DNA of 12,174 bases from JBCCHY01 sp039028495. Its GTDB lineage: Bacteria > Patescibacteriota > Saccharimonadia > Saccharimonadales > VXPC01. Location of the stretch: assembly GCA_039028495.1 (NCBI GenBank), contig JBCCHY010000028.1, positions 1 through 12,174 on the forward strand. The letters run 5' to 3'. The notes beneath the pieces were generated by a model. The model worked only from the letters and a program-made list of their open reading frames with translations. It searched no databases and was not told where the DNA came from. Shown here in pieces: positions 1-6,116 of the stretch (position 1 is the stretch's first letter; every line of letters begins with the position of its first letter). The position numbers and the translations under genes are program-made.

Positions 1-140
1 CGAACGCACGGTGGTAGACTAGCAAAGCTATTCCACCACCTACTACATCTTGTACAAATCAGGGATTTGACAAGATTCTGAACCTGCGACTGACGCCAAC
101 GAGTTGTCGCGTCGCAGAACCGAGACCTGCACCTGTAGCC
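1..140. other. Structured non-coding region, unassigned
   Basis: No supported gene lies here. The stretch holds three inverted repeats in a row: GGTGGT/ACCACC around 10-40 with an inner TAGC/GCTA; CTTGT-CAAATC paired with GATTTG-ACAAG at about 49-75 (11 bp, one bulged base); and CTGCGAC/GTCGCAG at 84-117. Read on the minus strand, the first part carries ATGTAGTA and, at the window edge, a T-loop-like GTTCG. Both recall the 3' end of tmRNA, but the expected 5' half is absent, because the initiator tRNA and its terminator lie directly upstream on that strand. It may be part of an RNA gene cut by the window edge. Confidence 0.3.
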
Positions 141-177
141 AAAAAGAAAAGCCCACTTACTGTGGGCCTCTCTTTTT
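138..177. terminator. Bidirectional intrinsic terminator
   Basis: A 6-bp GC-rich stem, GCCCAC (151-156) and GTGGGC (162-167), encloses a 5-nt loop. On the minus strand it is followed by TTTTCTTTTT, right behind the 3' end of tRNA-fMet, so it most likely ends that transcript. On the plus strand it is followed by CTCTCTTTTT and could stop transcripts entering from the left. Confidence 0.8.
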
Positions 178-251
178 GGTTGCGGGGGCAGGACTCGAAC
201 CTGCGACCTCGTGGTTATGAGCCACGCGAGCTGCCGCTGCTCCACCCCGCG
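177..251 (-). tRNA. Initiator tRNA-fMet (CAU)
   Basis: This is a full cloverleaf with encoded CCA. The first base is C and faces A across the top of the acceptor stem; this unpaired C1:A72 is the hallmark of bacterial initiator tRNA, and the remaining acceptor pairs GCGGGG/CCCCGC are perfect. The anticodon loop is CTCATAA (anticodon CAU) and the T-loop is TTCGAGT. The gene is 75 nt, two shorter than the E. coli initiator because of a short D-loop. One oddity is that anticodon-stem pair 29:41 is U:A, so only two of the usual three consecutive G:C pairs are present (30:40 and 31:39). Confidence 0.95.
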
Positions 252-267
252 TCATTAGGGCTATAAT

Positions 268-296
268 ACTCTAGTACAGCTTGCTTTTTTAGTCAA
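268..296 (-). promoter_or_regulatory. Candidate sigma70 promoter of tRNA-fMet
   Basis: On the minus strand, TTGACT (296-291) is followed after 17 nt by TAGAGT (273-268), a 4/6 match to the -10 consensus. The tRNA 5' end lies about 17 nt downstream of the -10, which is sensible for a short pre-tRNA leader. Confidence 0.5.
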
Positions 297-320
297 TATA
301 TTAAATAATCTAGATTGAAA

Positions 321-860
321 ATGTATAGAATAACAGAGCGAAATAAACTACACCTTGTCAATATGTATCGTGAGCTAGCCACTATAGACAGAGAGGCTGC
401 TGATCAGACTAGGCTCAAAGGTCTCCCATTAGTACTCGATATTCAGGGTGGACTAGGCACCTTGCAGGTAACGGCTGATTTCAACAGCCGTCCAGATGCT
501 TGTATTGCGTCATCGAGTATGATTATTGATTCAATGCGGCTCATCCGTGTTTCCAGACAACCTTTTAGGCAGCTGTTTGATTCGCCTGAAGATGGTTTAA
601 CTGGGAAATTTCTAGATATGCTAGGATCCAGATACAGTGCTTACCCTGGATTACCAGAATCAATAGCAGCTTCAATGGTGCTAAACCTACTAGCGCAAGA
701 GCTAGTATTTGGGGAGGGCGACAAGAGGGTTCTTTATGCGAAATCGGCAGCAAATTTACTCTACACAGCAGGAGTCCGAGTGGCGGTTGGGAATAACGTC
801 GACCCGATCGAACAGCTAGACACTCGAATTGCCAATATGGGCAAGCAGTTACCTACCTGA
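321..860 (+). CDS. Hypothetical protein (179 aa)
   Basis: I do not recognise the family. The protein is soluble-looking, with no signal peptide or membrane segment and mixed alpha/beta composition. The N-terminal part (residues 1-30) is polar and probably helical, the middle is hydrophobic and strand-like around residues 35-50, and the C-terminal half looks helical. I chose ATG 321; an in-frame TTG at 315 adds two residues. Neither start has a visible Shine-Dalgarno sequence, so the mRNA may be weakly translated or have a very short leader. A TATAAT at 262-267 could serve as its -10, but no good -35 sits at the right distance. It lies 34 nt before the SPFH gene on the same strand, so co-transcription is plausible. 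Confidence 0.65.
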   Translation: MYRITERNKLHLVNMYRELATIDREAADQTRLKGLPLVLDIQGGLGTLQVTADFNSRPDACIASSSMIIDSMRLIRVSRQPFRQLFDSPEDGLTGKFLDMLGSRYSAYPGLPESIAASMVLNLLAQELVFGEGDKRVLYAKSAANLLYTAGVRVAVGNNVDPIEQLDTRIANMGKQLPT

Positions 861-894
861 TATACTGCTAGAGTGAAAATGCGAGGTTTATGAC

Positions 895-1794
895 GTGGAA
901 GTACTAGGTGTTTTATTAGTTTTAATTATTGTATTGGTCGTTTTAGGCCTGTACATGGTCAAGCAGCAGACAGCTGCAATTATCGAGAGGTTTGGGCGGT
1001 TTAACAAGATTTCTAGCCCAGGTCTTAATATCAAAGTCCCATTTATTGACCGTATTGCCGGACGAATTAATCTACGAATTCAGCAGCTCGATGTAAAGGT
1101 TGAGACAAAAACAAAAGACAACGTGTTTGTTAACACTATCGTTAGTGTGCAGTATTTTGTTATTCCGACAAAAGTTCACGAAGCGTTTTATAAACTGCAG
1201 AATCCAGAGGCACAGATAACCAGCTACGTATATGACGTTGTCCGTGCACGTGTCCCAAAGATCACACTTGATAATGTATTTGAGACCAAAGACGAGATCG
1301 CGCAGGCGGTAAAGGTAGAGCTAGAGCAGATTATGGACGACTTCGGATACGGTATTACCAAGACACTTGTTACAGATATAGACCCGGACGCAAATGTTAA
1401 GGCTAGCATGAACCAGATCAACGCCGCTCAGAGGCAAAAGCTCGCAGCCGTAGAAGAGGCTGAGGCTCAAAAGATACGCGTCGTTAAGGCAGCTGAGGCT
1501 GAGGCTGAGAGTAAGGCTCTACAGGGTAAAGGTATCGCTGATCAGCGCATGGCCATCGTTGATGGTCTGAGAGAGAGTGTGACCGAGTTCCAGGAGAACG
1601 TACAGGGCACGTCTGCACAAGACGTTATGAACCTAGTGCTTATGACGCAGTATTTCGACACGCTCAAAGACGTTGGATCAAGCAGTAATGCTAATACAAT
1701 CCTACTCCCGCACAGCCCAGCAGGCATGCAGGACATCTCAGAGCAGCTTCGCAATGCCATGATCACCGCTAACGAGGTTAACGGAACAAAGTAG
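895..1794 (+). CDS. SPFH/stomatin-family (slipin-like) membrane protein
   Basis: Stomatin/prohibitin/flotillin/HflK-C family proteins form oligomeric membrane scaffolds and often control membrane proteases or raft-like microdomains. Here one N-terminal hydrophobic segment (residues 3-21) is followed directly by the conserved entry of the SPFH domain (QQTAAIIERFGRF, then SPGLNIKVPFID). The domain core runs to about residue 180. A Glu/Ala-rich coiled coil (EAEAQKIRVVKAAEAEAESKA) spans about 180-220, and the C-terminal assembly region contains TQYFDTLKDVG and ILLPHSPAG. The 299-aa length is normal for slipins. The start is GTG 895, supported by GAGG at 883-886 with 8-nt spacing. No NfeD-type partner protease is next to it in this window; it overlaps the following unknown gene instead. 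Confidence 0.92.
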   Translation: MEVLGVLLVLIIVLVVLGLYMVKQQTAAIIERFGRFNKISSPGLNIKVPFIDRIAGRINLRIQQLDVKVETKTKDNVFVNTIVSVQYFVIPTKVHEAFYKLQNPEAQITSYVYDVVRARVPKITLDNVFETKDEIAQAVKVELEQIMDDFGYGITKTLVTDIDPDANVKASMNQINAAQRQKLAAVEEAEAQKIRVVKAAEAEAESKALQGKGIADQRMAIVDGLRESVTEFQENVQGTSAQDVMNLVLMTQYFDTLKDVGSSSNANTILLPHSPAGMQDISEQLRNAMITANEVNGTK

Positions 1795-1796
1795 TG

Positions 1797-2198
1797 ATGC
1801 TTACAGTTACTGCTGAGACCTTTGAATTTCAGTATTCTGTCGCCGAAGGGGAAAACTCTGACGCTGTTACATTTCACCCGCCTTTCCCTGCAGAGATAGC
1901 CAGACTGCTTATCGAGGATGAGAGGTTTGTCTGGGCGAGCGATACTGGGGACTTACCTACTACAGCCAGATCTGGACAGATCTGTTCATGGGCTGGTGTA
2001 GAAGTAACTCACATCGATGTTGATAGGAGTGAGCCGGTTTTTTGTAGAAACAACCCACATAGAAGCGTCAGTCACACCCCTGAAATGCTCAGAGTCCTGG
2101 GTGAAGTATTGGATGGTATAGCGGTGATAACGCCCTATTTTGGTGTAGAAATAGCTGGAGCGCCTGATGACGAAGATTATATTTTGCAGCGACGATAG
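1797..2198 (+). CDS. Hypothetical protein (133 aa)
   Basis: I do not recognise the family. It is acidic and soluble with no membrane segment. The middle contains a W-A-G-V-E-V-T-H stretch (about residues 64-71), and the end is rich in Asp/Glu (GAPDDEDYILQRR). It is very tightly placed: the SPFH stop codon (1792-1794) is 2 nt before ATG 1797, and a GTG at 1794 overlapping that stop is an alternative start. Its 3' end overlaps the RpiB-like gene by 32 nt. This suggests translational coupling in an operon with both neighbours, which is the only hint to its job. Confidence 0.7.
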   Translation: MLTVTAETFEFQYSVAEGENSDAVTFHPPFPAEIARLLIEDERFVWASDTGDLPTTARSGQICSWAGVEVTHIDVDRSEPVFCRNNPHRSVSHTPEMLRVLGEVLDGIAVITPYFGVEIAGAPDDEDYILQRR

Positions 2199-2577
2199 CA
2201 ATGAGACAACCCAAGCGGTAGTCGGTTATTTGGCAAAACATGCCGATCTAGATAACTGGGGAGTTCGGTCAGACTGGCCGGTGTTTAGCAAACAAGCAGC
2301 CCATCGAGTAGTAGATAATCAAGTGGATCGAGCTGTACTCATGTGCTGGACCGGCACAGGTACCGCCATCGCCGCAAACAAGATAAAAGGTGCTCGTGCT
2401 GCTCAGGCGAGTGACCCGTGGACTGCCGAGAACGCTCGCCGCTGGAATGATGCCAATATACTGACAATGAGCCTCAAGCAACTCACTCCAGAGCAAGCAG
2501 TAGATATACTCAATACATTCCTATCAATTGAGTCTCCAGACCCTGAAGAGATAGACAATATCGCGCTTATTGAGTAA
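2167..2577 (+). CDS. RpiB/LacA/LacB-family sugar-phosphate isomerase-like protein
   Basis: The family isomerises ribose-5-phosphate and ribulose-5-phosphate (pentose phosphate pathway) or related sugar phosphates. The signature is visible as C60-W-T-G-T-G-T-A-I-A-A-N-K (residues 60-72), then GARAA (75-79), then DPWTAENARRWNDAN (83-97). The Cys that supplies the enediolate base in many RpiB enzymes is present at 60. Two normally conserved histidines are not: the N-terminal SDH motif reads SDD (8-10), and the HND motif reads WND (93-95). At 136 aa it is slightly shorter than typical RpiB (about 140-150). Start ATG 2167 has GGAG at 2157-2160. Activity or substrate may therefore differ from true RpiB. 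Its stop codon coincides with the edge of the MITE-like element. Confidence 0.8.
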   Translation: MTKIIFCSDDSNETTQAVVGYLAKHADLDNWGVRSDWPVFSKQAAHRVVDNQVDRAVLMCWTGTGTAIAANKIKGARAAQASDPWTAENARRWNDANILTMSLKQLTPEQAVDILNTFLSIESPDPEEIDNIALIE

Positions 2578-2594
2578 TACACACCACACTTTCA
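2577..2594 (+). repeat. Left terminal inverted repeat
   Basis: An 18-bp arm pairing perfectly with 2723-2740. Its first base is the last A of the TAA stop of the RpiB-like gene. Confidence 0.85.
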
Positions 2595-2722
2595 AATACG
2601 TCAACATCCTTGCCCTCAAGCACACTGAGAGTGTGTTTCTTCACTCGCTATATCCTATAGATATCCCTCGTTCAGAGAACTTACACTCAATGTGCTGATC
2701 ATCAATGATGTTTTGGTGCATC

Positions 2723-2740
2723 TGAAAGTGTGGTGTGTAT
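2723..2740 (-). repeat. Right terminal inverted repeat
   Basis: An 18-bp arm, the perfect reverse complement of 2577-2594. It ends 6 nt before a TATAAT (2747-2752), so it is placed to influence expression of the membrane-protein gene. Confidence 0.85.
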
Positions 2741-2746
2741 AGTAGG

Positions 2747-2761
2747 TATAATGGGTCTGTG
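2747..2761 (+). promoter_or_regulatory. TATAAT box placed for a leaderless GTG start
   Basis: A perfect TATAAT (2747-2752) lies 6 nt before GTG 2759, so transcription would begin at or next to the start codon. No convincing -35 exists: the position 17 nt upstream falls inside the right inverted repeat (GAAAGT), and no Shine-Dalgarno is well placed. It is either a leaderless promoter or a chance match. Confidence 0.3.
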
Positions 2762-3742
2762 GGATCTATCATACTTACTGTACTGTTTTTCATCGGCCTA
2801 GCTATTCTGGCTGTTGCACCTGTGTTCTATATCGGCATCATGATATTGATAGCCTATCGTAGCTGGAAGCACACAAAGACTCTTCTTCCACCCAACCCAG
2901 TCTGGCTACGCAGGCTACAAATCGCTAACATCCTAGCGGCTGTAATCTCTCCAATCGTCTATGGCCTGGCAGTATTGTTTCTCATCGGTATAGCCGGATG
3001 CGAGAATGGTTGTACAGAAGTAACACCTGGCTACATCCTAGGTTTATTCGGCTGGTTTCTCTTTGCTGGATTGGCGCTAGGGACAATAGTTCATTTTGGC
3101 CTTCGCCACGCATATAGCTACCGAGCACCAAAAGCTCTTAGCAAGAGAGCAGACTCCTGGCCAGATAAAAGGCTGCTTGTCAGGGCTACTATCTGGGCGT
3201 TCGGGCTGAGCTTAGCCGCACTATGTGCAGTTATAGTAGGCCAACTACTTAATTTCAGCAGGTCACGAATCCACCCCCAGCTAACAGCTGAGGACGTGAC
3301 GCTGTACGTACTCGCTTTCATTTCAGCCATCTTTATATATCTACTGATCCTAACCATGAGCTCACATCTGCGCAGCAAGCTGCCCCGCATGATTAACACA
3401 GGGATCATTCTTATTCCGCTTGCGTATATGCTAGTAGCAGCTGTCTTTAGTGGATACGATCTAGCCACAAACTATGGGCATACAGCACTCAGGGGTTTGC
3501 AGTTGGAGAGGATAGAAGTAGACGATAGCGGCAGTAAGTATCTTTATTTGCAAGATTTCAGCAGGCCGTTCGAAGTCTTTAGATGTAACCCGGACGGCTG
3601 CTCTGGACCAACAGGGGATGTTATAGAGATTGACGAGTCTGACGTCGGCAAACTAGTAACTATATTCGCCAAAAGACAGAGGAGTGGTGACTACACACTA
3701 GTTGATTGTAGTGAATGCTATTTACGCTATACACTAGAATGA
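2759..3742 (+). CDS. Polytopic membrane protein, unknown function (327 aa)
   Basis: I do not recognise the family. About six hydrophobic segments are visible (approximate residues 3-30, 50-75, 95-118, 140-165, 178-200 and 208-232), followed by a C-terminal soluble domain of about 85 residues. Cysteines come in pairs: C-E-N-G-C in the loop after the second segment, and C-N-P-D-G-C and C-S-E-C in the C-terminal domain. These could form disulfides or bind metal if they face outside. GTG 2759 was chosen because upstream codons from GTG 2735 lie inside the inverted repeat of the MITE-like element and code for a non-hydrophobic extension. The gene converges on, and overlaps by 9 nt, the FAD oxidoreductase gene, leaving no room for a terminator. 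Confidence 0.75.
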   Translation: MGSIILTVLFFIGLAILAVAPVFYIGIMILIAYRSWKHTKTLLPPNPVWLRRLQIANILAAVISPIVYGLAVLFLIGIAGCENGCTEVTPGYILGLFGWFLFAGLALGTIVHFGLRHAYSYRAPKALSKRADSWPDKRLLVRATIWAFGLSLAALCAVIVGQLLNFSRSRIHPQLTAEDVTLYVLAFISAIFIYLLILTMSSHLRSKLPRMINTGIILIPLAYMLVAAVFSGYDLATNYGHTALRGLQLERIEVDDSGSKYLYLQDFSRPFEVFRCNPDGCSGPTGDVIEIDESDVGKLVTIFAKRQRSGDYTLVDCSECYLRYTLE

Positions 3743-5128
3743 GATGATGCGGGCGCAGGCCGAACGGACAGCTTGGCTCCAGGTAGGGAAGGCATGGATG
3801 GTTTGTTCGATTTGATGTGCTTTTAGACCCAGTTGGCATGCTAGGGTTAGCTCATGGATCATCTCGCCGGCGCGTGGTGCTACTATGCTTGCGCCTAGGA
3901 TGACGCCGTTGTGACTGGCTAAGACTTTCACGAATCCATCTGACTGGTCCGATGTATTGCTACGACCAACGACACCGATAGGGACCAGAGCCTTTTGGTA
4001 TTCGATATTCTTGTCATTTAGTTCGGATTCAGTTAGGCCGACACTGGCTGCTTCTGGAGTAACAAAAACACAGCGCGGAACCGCGTGATAGTCGGCTTCA
4101 CGCTTTTTTCTGCTCCACATATTGTGAGCTGCAATCCGGCTTTGGTAGCTCGCCATATGTGTAAACATATATGGCCCAGTTACGTCCCCTGCGGCATAGA
4201 TGTGTGCGGCTGATGTCTGCATACGCTTATTGGTAGGGATGCTGCGCTGCGAGTATTTCACGCCGGCGTTTTCTAGCCCCATGTCGGTCATTGCACCTTT
4301 GCCAGTGGCAAGGAGAACTTCCTCTACTGTAGCGCGGCGTGTTTTGCCGCCCTCGATATAGATTACCTCTTTGCCTTTAGTAGTTGCCTTAACTTCGATA
4401 ACTTTTGTGGTGGTATGAACATGTATCTTTTCACGCTCGAACAGTTGTCCAACTAGTGCTCCTACTTCAGTATCTTCTTTTGGTAGTAAATGGTCCATGA
4501 ATTCCGCTATGTGTACACGCACCCCAAATGTGTTAAAGATCTGGGCAAACTCACAGCCAATCGCACCTCCGCCGATAATGAATATGCTTTTAGGTAGTTT
4601 TTCTAGATCGATTGCTTCTTTGTAGGTTATGAAACCAGTTTGTTTTAGGCCCTCAATCGGTGGGATTACATTGTAGGTTCCTGTAGCGATTAGAAATTTG
4701 CTAGCAGTAAAACGCTTCTTGCCAATACTCACTGTCCATTTATCTAAGAAGTGTGCTCTACCTTTGTGCACGTCGACCCCTGCACGTTTGTAGGCTTTGG
4801 TGCCTTCGTGGGTGCCGGTGTTGTGGACCCTAGAATCTTTCCAGGCTTTGACCTGTCTGTAGTCAAAATCAACACTACGGACTTTGACGCCGTATTTACC
4901 TGCGTTCTTAGCATTGTGGTATGCCTCTGCTGCACCGAGTAGTGATTTTGTTGGCACACAGCCAAAGTTCGGGCATTCGCCGCCGATAGCACCTGCTTCT
5001 ATGATGGCGACCTTTTTACCTTTGCGTGCGCTTGCAGTCGCAGCGACGCCACCACCAGAGCCAGAGCCAATAACAATTAGGTCGTAGTCGAATCTAGTTG
5101 GTCTTTTGTGCTTTTGTCTATACGCCAT
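3734..5128 (-). CDS. FAD-dependent pyridine nucleotide-disulfide oxidoreductase (class I-like)
   Basis: It has the fold of dihydrolipoyl dehydrogenase, mercuric reductase and glutathione reductase: two-electron transfer from NAD(P)H through FAD to a Cys pair. Visible are the FAD Rossmann motif GSGSGGG (about 21-27), the redox pair in GGECPNFGC (Cys 52 and Cys 57), the NAD(P) Rossmann motif GGGAIGCEF in the middle, the second FAD motif IYAAGDV, and a C-terminal dimerisation domain. The C-terminal HAFPTWSQ (445-452) has Phe and Gln where disulfide reductases carry the catalytic His and Glu. There is no mercury-binding N-terminal domain or terminal Cys pair. Start ATG 5128 has AGGAG 9 nt upstream; an in-frame TTG at 5134 is too close to that site. 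It is the last gene of the minus-strand operon with ccdA. Confidence 0.92.
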   Translation of the reverse strand: MAYRQKHKRPTRFDYDLIVIGSGSGGGVAATASARKGKKVAIIEAGAIGGECPNFGCVPTKSLLGAAEAYHNAKNAGKYGVKVRSVDFDYRQVKAWKDSRVHNTGTHEGTKAYKRAGVDVHKGRAHFLDKWTVSIGKKRFTASKFLIATGTYNVIPPIEGLKQTGFITYKEAIDLEKLPKSIFIIGGGAIGCEFAQIFNTFGVRVHIAEFMDHLLPKEDTEVGALVGQLFEREKIHVHTTTKVIEVKATTKGKEVIYIEGGKTRRATVEEVLLATGKGAMTDMGLENAGVKYSQRSIPTNKRMQTSAAHIYAAGDVTGPYMFTHMASYQSRIAAHNMWSRKKREADYHAVPRCVFVTPEAASVGLTESELNDKNIEYQKALVPIGVVGRSNTSDQSDGFVKVLASHNGVILGASIVAPRAGEMIHELTLACQLGLKAHQIEQTIHAFPTWSQAVRSACARIISF

Positions 5129-5140
5129 TATCAAAGTCTC

Positions 5141-5419
5141 CTAGTGAATTACCCTATGGTGTAGGTACATATAGGCTGCTTCTGGATGGTAGTCGTGCAT
5201 ATGCTTGGCGGCCTGTTTACGGATATCATTGGCAGTGACCTCATGTTTGTGAGATAGCCAGTGACCGACCTCTTTGCAGACAGCATCAGCAATCATTTCG
5301 GCAGTAGCCTCAGTTTCCCGCACACTAATACAGGCGTAGTATAGGCTAGCGTATAGTTTGCGCTGGTCGTATTTTTCGCTGTGACCGGCTCGCTTTACAA
5401 TGTGGTTCATCCTAGCCAA
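5141..5419 (-). CDS. Stand-alone ATP-cone domain protein (92 aa)
   Basis: The ATP-cone is the nucleotide-sensing domain of ribonucleotide reductases and NrdR. Here the whole protein is one cone: HIVKRAGHSEKYDQRKLYASLYYAC (split over residues 6-30) matches the typical VxKRDGxxExFDxxKLxxSI entry, and DIRKQAAKHMHDYHPEAAYMY near the end matches the usual helical tail. No zinc ribbon or reductase domain is attached, so it is neither NrdR nor an NrdA. TTG 5419 is favoured by GGGAG 8 nt upstream; the alternative ATG 5410 lies 1 nt after the ccdA stop and has no such site. It is coupled to ccdA upstream and followed 12 nt later by the oxidoreductase start. It probably senses ATP/dATP or serves as a regulatory subunit. 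Confidence 0.8.
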   Translation of the reverse strand: MARMNHIVKRAGHSEKYDQRKLYASLYYACISVRETEATAEMIADAVCKEVGHWLSHKHEVTANDIRKQAAKHMHDYHPEAAYMYLHHRVIH

Positions 5420-6116
5420 AGTTGATGCTCCCGTTGGCTATGAGGATTAATATCCATCCCAGAGAGGTCATGAGTAGCCCCATGAATAGGCGCATTGTGC
5501 CTTTGCTTTCTTCTTTCCATTTAGCGACAGAGCTCAGTTTTGTACCACCAGCAACCATAATCAAAATGATAATCAGCGGCGCTACGAAAATTATGTTGTA
5601 GAGAACCATCATCACCATCGCCCAGGCGTTGAAGTTAACACTTAGAATGTTGATAATCGCCAGATAAGGCGCCCCAGTACAGGGGAGCTCTACAGCAGCC
5701 ACAAATGCACCCAGCAGCATGACGCCACCTATTGAGGACTTGCTGTTGCTCATCTCGTGTATTTTGGCAGCGTACTTTGCGGGGATCTGTAGACTGACCC
5801 CTTTGCCGTACCAGAAGTAATCCTTGATCTCTAGTATACCGGCGAGGATAACCAGCGCACCAACGGCCAAGCTCAAGTATTCGGCAACGACTATTGGTAT
5901 TTCTGACAAGAAATAGACTAGACCAAAACCAGCCAAAAGATAGGTAGCGAAGATGGCGAATATGTAGGCAGACCCGACTGCGAGCAGTCGTTTAGTAGAT
6001 TGGCCATTGCCAAGCACTACAGATACCATCAAAATTAGTACACCAATTGCACAAGGGTTGATTGAATCAATTGCGGCTGATCCAAGTACGAGGGTTATTG
6101 TAGGTAGATCCAGCAT
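5412..6116 (-). CDS. ccdA: CcdA/DsbD-type transmembrane thiol-disulfide electron carrier
   Basis: CcdA-like proteins pass electrons across the membrane through two intramembrane cysteines, from a cytoplasmic thioredoxin-type donor to extracytoplasmic thiol proteins. The two hallmarks are clear: N-P-C at 20-22 in the first segment and P-C-T-G-A-P at 145-150 (Cys 22 and Cys 146). About six membrane segments are seen over 234 aa, the normal CcdA size, with no DsbD periplasmic domains. The start ATG overlaps the TAA stop of the upstream gene (TAATG), so translation is probably coupled. The context suggests its outside partner is the Cys-rich protein encoded just upstream; a cytoplasmic donor could be the flavoprotein two genes downstream, or a thioredoxin elsewhere. 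Confidence 0.9.
   Translation of the reverse strand: MLDLPTITLVLGSAAIDSINPCAIGVLILMVSVVLGNGQSTKRLLAVGSAYIFAIFATYLLAGFGLVYFLSEIPIVVAEYLSLAVGALVILAGILEIKDYFWYGKGVSLQIPAKYAAKIHEMSNSKSSIGGVMLLGAFVAAVELPCTGAPYLAIINILSVNFNAWAMVMMVLYNIIFVAPLIIILIMVAGGTKLSSVAKWKEESKGTMRLFMGLLMTSLGWILILIANGSINFG

Larger units (their letters stand above)
2577..2740. mobile_element. MITE-like element (164 bp, 18-bp perfect TIRs, AGTA flanks)
   Basis: Perfect 18-bp terminal inverted repeats, ATACACACCACACTTTCA (2577-2594) and its complement (2723-2740), enclose 128 bp with no ORF. The identical tetranucleotide AGTA abuts both ends (2573-2576 and 2741-2744), as a target-site duplication would. Internal hairpins include CACACT-GAG-AGTGTG (2621-2635) and ATATC-CTATA-GATAT. 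Removing the element plus one AGTA restores GAG-TAG, still a stop for the upstream gene, and brings the next gene within about 15 nt. A non-mobile structured RNA closed by an 18-bp stem is the alternative; it would not need the AGTA repeats. Confidence 0.55.

Noticed and set aside
1..140. Truncated ordinary tRNA gene on the minus strand
   Set aside because: Edge bases GTGCGTTCG look like a T-arm, but no anticodon arm or D-arm of correct size can be folded upstream of it.
4751..5087. Plus-strand open frames opposite the FAD oxidoreductase
   Set aside because: They are shadows of a well-supported gene, with low-complexity composition and no ribosome sites.
3734..5128. Mercuric reductase (MerA)
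   Set aside because: It shares the fold and CxxxxC pair but has no N-terminal HMA domain and no C-terminal vicinal cysteines, and no mer genes are nearby.
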